From positions 1 through 5,747 of the forward strand of contig JAZNTB010000008.1 in assembly GCA_045591565.1 (NCBI GenBank): a DNA stretch of 5,747 nucleotides. The letters are read 5' to 3'. This DNA is from UBA1738 sp045591565. GTDB taxonomy: Bacteria > Bacillota > Clostridia > UBA1381. This document shows, one piece after another, positions 1 through 5,094 of this stretch (its first letter is position 1; each line of letters opens with the position of its first letter). A program made the position numbers and the translations under genes. A model generated the notes under the pieces. The model did not search any database. It saw only the letters and a program-made list of their open reading frames with translations, and had not been told where the DNA came from.

Positions 1-1163
1 ACAACCTCGTGTGCGTCACGGAACGGCATACCCTTTTTAACAAGATAATCCGCAACATCGGTTGCGTTTGTAAAGCCGCCCTTTGCACCCTTTAGCATAT
101 TTGCCTTGTTAACCTTCATTGTGGCAATCATATCGCAGAACACCGGCAGGCAGAGCTTTACGGTATCAACTGCGTCAAATATCGGCTCCTTGTCCTCTTG
201 CATATCCTTGTTGTATGCAAGCGGAATACCCTTCATTGTGGTCAAAAGTCCCATCAGGTGACCGTAAACACGCCCGGTTTTGCCACGGATAAGCTCGGCA
301 ACATCAGGGTTTTTCTTCTGCGGCATAATTGATGAGCCGGTAGAATATGCATCGTCCATTTCAACGAAGGAGAATTCGTGGCTCGACCACAGAATAAGCT
401 CCTCGCAAAAGCGGGATAAGTGCATCATTATAATGGACAGACAGCCTGCAAGCTCAATCGCAAAGTCACGGTCGGAAACGCCATCTAAGGAGTTTTGCGT
501 AACTGATGAAAAGCCAAGTTCCTTTGCGACAAACTCTCTGTCTAAAGGATAGGTTGTGCCGGCAAGTGCGCCTGAGCCGAGCGGCATTACATTGGTGCGC
601 TCTTTGCAGTCAGTAAGTCTTGATGCATCACGCTTTAGCATTTCAAAATACGCCATTAAGTGATGCGCAAGCGTTACCGGCTGGGCCTTTTGCAGGTGTG
701 TGTAGCCCGGCATAATTGTTTCGGTGTGCGATTTAGCAAGGGAAACGAGCGTTTCCATGAGCGCCTTTATCATCGCCGATATTTCGTCGATTTCGTCCAT
801 TAAGTACATACGGATATCGAGCGCAACCTGCTCGTTACGGCTTCTGCCTGTGTGCAGGCGTTTGCCGCTTTCACCGATTTTGTCGGTCAATAGCTTTTCG
901 ATGTTCATATGTATATCCTCAGCGTCGATTAAAAATTCCACCTTGCCCTTTTCGATATCGTCGAGGATTTCCAAAAGACCTTTGACAATCTTTTTGGAAT
1001 CTTCTGCATCAATAATGCCCTGTTTTCCGAGCATTTTTGCGTGCGCAATGCTGCCCTTTATGTCCTGGGCATACATACGCTTGTCGAAACGGATTGAGGA
1101 ATTGAAATCGTCAACCTTTTTGTCGGTGCTTTTCTGGAACCGACCGCCCCATAATTTTGCCAT
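1..1163 (-). CDS. argH: Argininosuccinate lyase, C-terminal end cut by the window edge
   Basis: This cytosolic enzyme splits argininosuccinate into arginine and fumarate, the last step of arginine synthesis. Reading leftward from ATG at 1163-1161 gives 387 uninterrupted codons beginning MAKLWGGRFQ, the usual ArgH N-terminus. Members of the family have about 460 residues, so roughly 70 C-terminal residues lie outside the window. Visible landmarks are HTGRSRN at residues 104-110, GYTHLQKAQP at 153-162 with the conserved catalytic-region His156, and the fumarase/aspartase superfamily signature GSSIMPQKKNPD at 276-287, whose mobile loop carries the catalytic serine. An AAAGGAG ribosome site at 1173-1179 lies 9 bases before the ATG and fixes the start. 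argG lies upstream on the same strand. The 325-base gap contains what looks like a separate argH promoter. No frameshift or missing key residue is seen. The superfamily signature is shared with fumarase and adenylosuccinate lyase, but the N-terminus, motif set and argG neighbour point to ArgH. Confidence 0.97.
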   Translation of the reverse strand, partial: MAKLWGGRFQKSTDKKVDDFNSSIRFDKRMYAQDIKGSIAHAKMLGKQGIIDAEDSKKIVKGLLEILDDIEKGKVEFLIDAEDIHMNIEKLLTDKIGESGKRLHTGRSRNEQVALDIRMYLMDEIDEISAMIKALMETLVSLAKSHTETIMPGYTHLQKAQPVTLAHHLMAYFEMLKRDASRLTDCKERTNVMPLGSGALAGTTYPLDREFVAKELGFSSVTQNSLDGVSDRDFAIELAGCLSIIMMHLSRFCEELILWSSHEFSFVEMDDAYSTGSSIMPQKKNPDVAELIRGKTGRVYGHLMGLLTTMKGIPLAYNKDMQEDKEPIFDAVDTVKLCLPVFCDMIATMKVNKANMLKGAKGGFTNATDVADYLVKKGMPFRDAHEV

Positions 1164-1172
1164 ATTAGTTAG

Positions 1173-1179
1173 CTCCTTT
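1173..1179 (-). promoter_or_regulatory. argH ribosome binding site
   Basis: AAAGGAG on the minus strand, 9 bases upstream of the argH ATG. It sits about 17 bases after the last of three leader hairpins, in an A-rich, probably unpaired stretch, so it should be open in the transcript. Confidence 0.85.
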
Positions 1180-1195
1180 GTGTGTTTTTTTATTG

Positions 1196-1276
1196 AGGGG
1201 CGCTGCCCCTTGAACCCCGCAAGCCTTTTGGAAAAAGGCTTGACCTAAAACTTTATGGCATTGGCTATGCCAATGC
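1196..1276 (-). repeat. Three adjacent perfect hairpins in the argH leader, probable dispersed palindromic repeat
   Basis: Three perfect inverted repeats, each with a 3-base loop, lie in a row. Arms are 1258-1265/1269-1276 (GCATTGGC, 8 bp), 1220-1229/1233-1242 (CAAGCCTTTT on the plus strand, 10 bp) and 1196-1201/1205-1210 (AGGGGC, 6 bp). None is followed by a U-run in either direction, so they do not look like intrinsic terminators. If the promoter at 1306-1334 is used, all three fall in the argH 5' untranslated RNA. The GC-rich text around the second and third hairpins (CTGCCCCTTGAACCCCGCAAG, with one base trimmed either side) resembles an intergenic repeat I recall from Clostridia genomes. 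That recollection was not tested. The hairpins themselves are certain from the sequence. Whether they form a mobile repeat or a regulatory leader is inference. Confidence 0.7.
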
Positions 1277-1305
1277 AGGGTGGAAACTCTAAACTTCTGG
1301 AAATT

Positions 1306-1334
1306 ATTATACCACAAAATTCCTCAAGTAACAA
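1306..1334 (-). promoter_or_regulatory. Probable sigma-A promoter of argH
   Basis: On the minus strand, TTGTTA (-35, 1334-1329) is separated by 17 bases from a perfect TATAAT (-10, 1311-1306). The predicted start near 1299 would give a leader of about 136 bases carrying three hairpins. The promoter lies after the terminator-like repeat that follows argG, so argH can probably be expressed on its own. The -35 matches consensus at four of six positions. The call is based on pattern only. Confidence 0.6.
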
Positions 1335-1374
1335 CCCGTTTTTTAAACATTATTAAACCAAACCAAATAAAATA

Positions 1375-1477
1375 AGACCTCCAAAATTTTTGCGCCTTGC
1401 CGTTTTGAAGTGCGGGTGCTGTACTTAGGGTACCGCCCCGCACAAAAAATGGTTAGATGCGTAAATTTTGAAGGTCT
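1375..1477 (-). terminator. Compound inverted repeat after argG, probable intrinsic terminator
   Basis: The outer arms 1375-1389 and 1463-1477 pair over 15 positions with one exception, which is a G-U pair in minus-strand RNA but a C-A mismatch in plus-strand RNA. This favours a leftward transcript. A few more pairs (1393-1395 with 1459-1461) extend it inward. Nested inside is a GC-rich hairpin, 1410-1443. It has a 7-bp outer stem (GTGCGGG/CCCGCAC), a bulge, 2 bp, one mismatch, 4 bp and a 5-base loop. On the minus strand the outer stem is followed at once by the T-rich stretch TTATTTTATTT, as in an intrinsic terminator. It begins about 11 bases after the argG stop codon. At about 103 bases it is larger and more branched than a simple terminator, so it may be a structured RNA or a MITE-like repeat acting as one. 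No convincing target-site duplication is visible. Confidence 0.55.
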
Positions 1478-1488
1478 ATCGGTTTACA

Positions 1489-2718
1489 TTATTTCTTATA
1501 TTTATTCTCGCCGTTCTTATTCATCATCATAGCACGAACCTTGAGTGGCAGACCGTAGAGGTTGATAAAGCCTTCGCTGTCCTTGTGTGAATAAAGCTCG
1601 TGTGAGTCGCCGAATGATGCGATATCCTCGTTATAGAGTGAGTACGGGCTTGTTGCGCCTGCAGGGTAGATGTTGCCTTTGTAAAGCTTTAACTTAACAT
1701 CGCCTGTAACTGTTTCGTCCATAACATCGAACATTGCGCTCATAGCCTCACGAAGAGGTGTAAACCACTTTCCGTCATATACAAGCTCTGCGAACTTAAC
1801 TGCGCTCTGGCGCTTAAAGCTCTGTGTGTCACGGTCGAGGCAAAGATACTCAAGCTCCTTGATTGCGGCGTAAAGAATTGTTCCGCCCGGAGTTTCATAA
1901 ACGCCCCTTGACTTCATACCAACAAGACGGTCTTCAACGATGTCTGCAATTCCTACGCCGTATGCGCCGCCGATTGCGTTAAGCTCCTGCAGGAGTGCCA
2001 GCGGTTCCATCTTCTTGCCGTCAAGTGCAACAGCCTCACCCTTTTCGAAGCTGATTGTAACATACTTTGCTTCCTCAGGTGCTTTCTCCGGCGATACGCC
2101 AAGCTTTAACAGGCTGTCAAGCTGTGGCTCGTTTGCAGGGTCCTCAAGGTCCATACCCTCATGACTGATGTGCCAAACATTTCTGTCACGGGAGTAAAGC
2201 TCTTTCTTTGTAACAGGGATTTCGATGCCGTGAGCGTTTGCGTAGTCAACTGCATCTTCACGGGATTTGATATCCCAGATACGCCACGGAGCAATTATTT
2301 TGAGGCTTGGGTTTAGTGCCTTTACTGTAAGCTCAAAACGAACCTGATCGTTACCCTTTCCTGTACAGCCGTGGCAGATTGCTGTTGCGCCTTCCTTTTC
2401 AGCGATTTCAACAAGCTTTTTCGCAATAATCGGGCGTGCGTGAGATGTACCTAAAAGGTACTTGCCCTCGTACTCTGCGCCTGACTTAACAACCGGCCAG
2501 ATGTAATCCTTAACATATTCAGCTTTGAGGTCAGCTATGTAAAGCTTTTCTGCGCCTGCCTTTTTAGCACGCTCCTCGAGGCCCTCTGTTTCCTTGCCCT
2601 GACCAACATCGCCGCAAACTGCGATTACCTCGCAATCGTAATTCTCTTTAAGCCATGGAATAATAATTGATGTATCAAGTCCTCCTGAATATGCGAGGAC
2701 AACTTTTTCCTTTGACAT
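1489..2718 (-). CDS. argG: Argininosuccinate synthase
   Basis: This cytosolic enzyme joins citrulline and aspartate using ATP, giving argininosuccinate, AMP and pyrophosphate, the substrate-forming step for the neighbouring ArgH. The 409-residue protein is complete and close to the short Bacillus-type form of about 400 residues. The N-terminal ATP-pyrophosphatase loop AYSGGLDTS is at residues 9-17. The second family signature, GCTGKGNDQVRF, is at 117-128, and the conserved YSRDRNVWHISHEG segment is at 175-188. The C-terminal part carries the synthase/oligomerisation domain and ends in a lysine-rich tail. The ATG at 2718 is preceded by a perfect AAGGAGG (2728-2734) 9 bases away, which fixes the start. 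A TATAAT promoter lies just upstream. Transcription runs leftward toward argH and divergently from ruvC. No oddities are seen in the coding sequence. Confidence 0.98.
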   Translation of the reverse strand: MSKEKVVLAYSGGLDTSIIIPWLKENYDCEVIAVCGDVGQGKETEGLEERAKKAGAEKLYIADLKAEYVKDYIWPVVKSGAEYEGKYLLGTSHARPIIAKKLVEIAEKEGATAICHGCTGKGNDQVRFELTVKALNPSLKIIAPWRIWDIKSREDAVDYANAHGIEIPVTKKELYSRDRNVWHISHEGMDLEDPANEPQLDSLLKLGVSPEKAPEEAKYVTISFEKGEAVALDGKKMEPLALLQELNAIGGAYGVGIADIVEDRLVGMKSRGVYETPGGTILYAAIKELEYLCLDRDTQSFKRQSAVKFAELVYDGKWFTPLREAMSAMFDVMDETVTGDVKLKLYKGNIYPAGATSPYSLYNEDIASFGDSHELYSHKDSEGFINLYGLPLKVRAMMMNKNGENKYKK

Positions 2719-2727
2719 ATTGAAATT

Positions 2728-2734
2728 CCTCCTT
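2728..2734 (-). promoter_or_regulatory. argG ribosome binding site
   Basis: AAGGAGG on the minus strand, a perfect match to the 16S anti-Shine-Dalgarno core, 9 bases before the argG ATG. Confidence 0.9.
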
Positions 2735-2766
2735 ATTTGGTGTACAATAAAATATAACTAAGTATT

Positions 2767-2795
2767 ATTATACATTTTGATTTATAATTATGCAA
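2767..2795 (-). promoter_or_regulatory. Probable sigma-A promoter of argG
   Basis: On the minus strand, a perfect TATAAT (2772-2767) lies 17 bases downstream of TTGCAT (2795-2790), which matches only the TTG half of the -35 consensus. The predicted start near 2760 gives a leader of about 42 bases, long enough for the ribosome site but not for a large riboswitch. The -35 overlaps a possible arginine-repressor box. Confidence 0.6.
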
Positions 2796-2796
2796 T
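2779..2796. promoter_or_regulatory. Possible arginine-repressor (ArgR/AhrC) box over the argG -35
   Basis: The plus-strand 18-mer GATTTATAATTATGCAAT matches the Bacillus ARG-box consensus as I recall it (CATGAATAAAAATKCAAK) at 13 of 18 positions, including an unbroken ATGCAAT end. It covers the argG -35 element, where repressor binding would block RNA polymerase. The region is very AT-rich, so a chance match is a real possibility, and no second box was found. This is inference from position and partial match. Confidence 0.3.
2783..2788 (+). promoter_or_regulatory. Weak candidate -10 for ruvC
   Basis: A perfect TATAAT on the plus strand, about 52 bases before the ruvC start. No recognisable -35 lies 16 to 18 bases upstream. 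It overlaps the argG -10/-35 spacer on the other strand, so the two divergent promoters would interfere with each other. AT-richness makes this tentative. Confidence 0.25.
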
Positions 2797-2824
2797 AGTA
2801 AAAAGTGATAAAAGTATACAAAAA

Positions 2825-2831
2825 GGGGAGG
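2825..2831 (+). promoter_or_regulatory. ruvC ribosome binding site, decides a GTG start
   Basis: GGGGAGG followed by C and a run of seven T directly before GTG at 2840. It sets the start 21 codons inside the longest open frame. The T-run between ribosome site and start codon is a homopolymer that could vary in length and change the spacing. Confidence 0.8.
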
Positions 2832-2839
2832 CTTTTTTT

Positions 2840-3340
2840 GTGATTATTTTAGGAATTGACCCAGGGTATGCTATTGTTGGCATCGGGGTGCTTGAATATA
2901 AGGGCAACAAGTTTCGCCCTATCGAATACAATGCGATTACCACTCACGCATCCATGATAACAAGCCTAAGGCTTCGCAAGATTAAGGAAGAGATAAATGA
3001 ATATTTGCATAAATATAAGCCGGATGCAGTCGCGATAGAGGAACTGTTTTTCAATAACAACGCAAAAACAGCAATTAGCGTTGCACAGGCAAGAGGTGTG
3101 CTTGTTGCGGAAGTGGCGTCAAGCGGAACACCGATTTATGAATATACACCTCTGCAGATAAAGCAGGCGGTTACCGGCTACGGACGGGCAGAAAAGGGGC
3201 AGATTCAGCAGATGGTGAAGATGCTTTTAAACCTAAATGCCATACCAAAGCCTGACGATGCGGCGGATGCTCTGGCTGTTGCAATCTGTCACGCACACTC
3301 TGCTAGAATGAACGACGAGCTTGGGGAAAACCGGCTGTAA
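2840..3340 (+). CDS. ruvC: Crossover junction endodeoxyribonuclease RuvC (Holliday junction resolvase)
   Basis: This RNase H-fold nuclease works as a dimer, nicking two opposed strands of a Holliday junction during recombinational repair together with RuvA and RuvB. The 166-residue product is close to the roughly 170 of known RuvC proteins. The four Mg-binding acidic residues are all present: Asp7 in LGIDPG, Glu67 in AIEELFF, and Asp140 and Asp143 in PDDAADALA. The basic junction-binding segment KQAVTGYGRAEKGQ is at 108-121. I chose the GTG at 2840 because GGGGAGG (2825-2831) lies 8 bases before it, separated by C and seven T, and because it gives the standard MIILGIDPG start. The frame is open upstream to a TTG at 2777, but that extension lies over the argG promoter and adds unconserved sequence. 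ruvA follows after 128 bases that hold a separate promoter. Confidence 0.96.
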   Translation: MIILGIDPGYAIVGIGVLEYKGNKFRPIEYNAITTHASMITSLRLRKIKEEINEYLHKYKPDAVAIEELFFNNNAKTAISVAQARGVLVAEVASSGTPIYEYTPLQIKQAVTGYGRAEKGQIQQMVKMLLNLNAIPKPDDAADALAVAICHAHSARMNDELGENRL

Positions 3341-3391
3341 AATCCGTTACATACTTGTAATGTAATCGTAAATGCGCAATATGACAAAATG

Positions 3392-3400
3392 TGATATAAT
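3392..3400 (+). promoter_or_regulatory. Extended -10 promoter for ruvA-ruvB
   Basis: TGATATAAT contains a perfect TATAAT (3395-3400) preceded by the TGN extension. At 16 to 18 base spacing there is no recognisable -35, which is normal for extended -10 promoters. Seven bases downstream gives a predicted start at about G3407, the first G of an inverted repeat. This promoter would allow ruvAB and the following gene to be transcribed without ruvC. Confidence 0.55.
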
Positions 3401-3405
3401 TTTAA

Positions 3406-3452
3406 TGTAGACTTTATCATGGGACAAAAATCCCCTTTAAGGGTAGTCTACA
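3406..3452 (+). other. Stem-loop in the ruvA leader, at the predicted transcript 5' end
   Basis: TGTAGACT (3406-3413) and AGTCTACA (3445-3452) are perfect 8-bp inverted repeats around a 31-base loop. Within the loop, GGGA (3421-3424) can pair with TCCC (3431-3434), or CCCTT (3433-3437) can pair with AAGGG (3439-3443) in a very tight fold. The two share the same C residues and exclude each other. The CCTTT at 3434-3438 could also pair with the ribosome site AAAGG. The ruvA Shine-Dalgarno AAGGAAGG (3453-3460) begins directly after the stem. It could be a 5' stabilising stem, a translational control element or an operator. No U-run follows, so it is not a terminator. Confidence 0.5.
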
Positions 3453-3460
3453 AAGGAAGG
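3453..3460 (+). promoter_or_regulatory. ruvA ribosome binding site
   Basis: AAGGAAGG, 8 bases before the ruvA ATG and immediately next to the base of the leader stem, so folding of that stem may affect its accessibility. Confidence 0.8.
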
Positions 3461-3468
3461 AAACGGGT

Positions 3469-4053
3469 ATGTATTACTATTTAAAAGGCGAGCTTGTGCT
3501 CAAAAAGGACAACTTCTGCGTTGTGGATAACGGCGGTGTAGGATACAAGATTTACACCTCGCAGCTTTCTGCAGACAGCGTAAAAGCAGGAAGTGAAGTA
3601 ACATTCTATACCTATGTTCATGTAAGAGAAGATATTTTTGACATTTACGGCTTTACAAAAGAGGAAGAGCTTGCGATGTTTTTGCAGCTTTTGTCGGTTT
3701 CGGGAGTAGGCCCTAAGGCCGCGCTTGCGATACTGTCGGTTGTGACACCCACACAGCTTGCTGTTGCGGTTATCACAAATGATGCAAAAACGCTGACAAA
3801 GGCATCGGGCGTCGGACAGAAGATGGCGCAGCGTGTAATTTTGGAACTTAAAGACAAAATGAAGAACGCCGACATTCTGCCGGAAGAAATTGCAGAGGAC
3901 GCGGCACTTGATGAGGACAACGGCTCGGAGGCGGTGAGTGCACTTGTGGTTTTAGGATATTCCAGCCAGAAGGCACGCAATGCAGTTTCTCGTATTGACC
4001 GCTCGCTGCCTACCGAAGAAATCGTTAAACAGGCTCTTAAAAAGCTGATGTAA
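3469..4053 (+). CDS. ruvA: Holliday junction branch migration protein RuvA
   Basis: RuvA tetramers hold the Holliday junction open and flat and load RuvB rings onto two opposite arms. The 194-residue product matches the usual 190-205. The N-terminal OB-fold domain (about residues 1-62) begins MYYYLKGELV and includes the conserved GGVGYKIY (22-29) and YGFTKEEE (60-67) stretches. Two helix-hairpin-helix DNA-binding motifs follow, VSGVGPKAALAIL at 77-89 and ASGVGQKMAQRVILELKDK at 112-130. An acidic flexible linker (about 139-153) leads to domain III (about 153-194), which contains ALVVLGYS and contacts RuvB. The start ATG has AAGGAAGG 8 bases upstream. ruvB begins 12 bases after the stop, so the pair is surely co-transcribed. 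An extended -10 promoter and a stem-loop precede it. No anomalies are seen. Confidence 0.97.
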   Translation: MYYYLKGELVLKKDNFCVVDNGGVGYKIYTSQLSADSVKAGSEVTFYTYVHVREDIFDIYGFTKEEELAMFLQLLSVSGVGPKAALAILSVVTPTQLAVAVITNDAKTLTKASGVGQKMAQRVILELKDKMKNADILPEEIAEDAALDEDNGSEAVSALVVLGYSSQKARNAVSRIDRSLPTEEIVKQALKKLM

Positions 4054-4065
4054 AGGGGATAAAAA

Positions 4066-5076
4066 ATGATTTTTGACGATAACGAAAGAATAGTAACCGG
4101 CGATTTTCTGGAAGAGGACGCAGATGTTGAGGTAGGACTTCGCCCGAGGACACTTGCCGACTATGTCGGACAGGAAAAGGTTAAGGAGAACCTGAGCATT
4201 TATATTGATGCGGCAAAGGAACGCCGTGAACCGCTTGACCATGTGCTTTTGTACGGCTCGCCGGGACTTGGTAAAACAACTCTTGCCAGCATAATCTCAA
4301 ACGAAATGGGAGTGAATATCCGTATAACAAGCGGACCTGCTATTGAAAAGGCTGGTGATTTGGCGGCTATTCTTACCAACCTTTCGCAGAATGATATTCT
4401 GTTCATAGACGAAATCCACAGAATGTCAAGAACTGTTGAGGAAATTCTCTATCCTGCAATGGAGGATTTTGCGCTTGACATTATTATTGGAAAAGGCCCA
4501 TCGGCAAAGTCAATACGCCTTGACCTGCCGAAGTTCACACTTATCGGTGCAACAACCCGTGCGGGACTTTTGACCGCACCGCTTCGTGACCGTTTCGGCG
4601 TAATTGCAAGGCTCGAGCTTTATACACCTGAGGAGTTAAAGCGTATAGTAAAACGTTCTGCAAGTCTTTTAAATGTCGATATCGACGACGGTGGAGCGGA
4701 GGAAATTTCAACCCGTTCACGCGGTACGCCGAGAATTGCAAACAGACTTTTAAAGCGTGTGCGTGACTTTGCGCAGATTAAGTACGGCGGTAAAATCACA
4801 AAAGAAATCGCATCAGCGTCGCTCAATCAAATGGAAATTGATGAAATGGGACTTGATATGATTGACAAAAAAATGATAACAACAATGATAAAAAATTACG
4901 GGGGAGGTCCTGTGGGACTTGAAACACTGGCTGCAACTATTGGCGAGGAGGCAAACACCATTGAGGATGTTTATGAGCCGTATCTTCTGCAGCTTGGCTA
5001 CATTTCGAGAACACCGCGGGGAAGAATTGTGACACAGGAGGGATATGCGCATTTTAATATGCCGATTCCCGAGTAA
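4066..5076 (+). CDS. ruvB: Holliday junction branch migration DNA helicase RuvB
   Basis: This AAA+ ATPase forms hexameric rings on DNA and, with RuvA, pulls the arms of a Holliday junction to move the branch point. The product has 336 residues, the same length as E. coli RuvB. After the N-terminal LRPRTLADYVGQ segment (25-36) come Walker A GSPGLGKTT (64-72), Walker B LFIDEIH (112-118), sensor 1 IGATTRAG (160-167), the arginine-finger region LRDRFGV (173-179, Arg174) and sensor 2 GTPRIANRLLKR (220-231). The C-terminal winged-helix DNA-binding domain is about 260-336, with GGGPVGLETLA at 279-289. The ribosome site AAGGGGAT (4053-4060) starts on the last base of the ruvA stop codon, 5 bases before the ATG. 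The next gene starts 18 bases after the stop with its own good ribosome site, which suggests an operon continuing past ruvB. All catalytic residues are intact. Confidence 0.98.
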   Translation: MIFDDNERIVTGDFLEEDADVEVGLRPRTLADYVGQEKVKENLSIYIDAAKERREPLDHVLLYGSPGLGKTTLASIISNEMGVNIRITSGPAIEKAGDLAAILTNLSQNDILFIDEIHRMSRTVEEILYPAMEDFALDIIIGKGPSAKSIRLDLPKFTLIGATTRAGLLTAPLRDRFGVIARLELYTPEELKRIVKRSASLLNVDIDDGGAEEISTRSRGTPRIANRLLKRVRDFAQIKYGGKITKEIASASLNQMEIDEMGLDMIDKKMITTMIKNYGGGPVGLETLAATIGEEANTIEDVYEPYLLQLGYISRTPRGRIVTQEGYAHFNMPIPE

Positions 5077-5084
5077 AAGGGAGG
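5076..5084 (+). promoter_or_regulatory. Ribosome binding site of the secreted-protein gene
   Basis: AAAGGGAGG starting at the last base of the ruvB stop codon, 10 bases before the ATG at 5095. It supports tight coupling to ruvB and fixes the downstream start. Confidence 0.8.
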
Positions 5085-5094
5085 AAAACACCTG

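Noticed and set aside
724..1248. A 174-codon plus-strand open frame opposite argH
   Set aside because: It is antisense to a well-conserved enzyme, its low-complexity Ser-rich product resembles no known protein, and its end runs into the hairpin repeat. It is a shadow frame, as are the other open frames antisense to or out of frame with argH, argG, ruvA, ruvB and the last gene.
2719..2766. Riboswitch or T-box leader in front of argG
   Set aside because: The predicted leader is only about 42 bases and has no visible stem or T-box sequence.
2777..2839. A longer RuvC beginning at TTG 2777 (21 extra residues)
   Set aside because: The extension lies over the argG promoter, lacks a ribosome site and adds residues not typical of RuvC. 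The GTG at 2840 has a strong ribosome site and gives the standard N-terminus.
3347..3365. TTACAT/ATGTAA inverted repeat after ruvC as a terminator
   Set aside because: Only 6 bp with a single G-C pair and no following T-run, so too weak for an intrinsic terminator.
3341..3468. SOS (LexA) box upstream of ruvA or ruvC
   Set aside because: I looked for the Gram-positive GAAC-N4-GTTC type in the gaps before ruvC and ruvA and found none. Damage control by LexA cannot be supported here.
4813..5091. Minus-strand open frame of 92 codons spanning the ruvB end
   Set aside because: It is antisense to the conserved RuvB C-terminal domain and has no plausible ribosome site or recognisable product.
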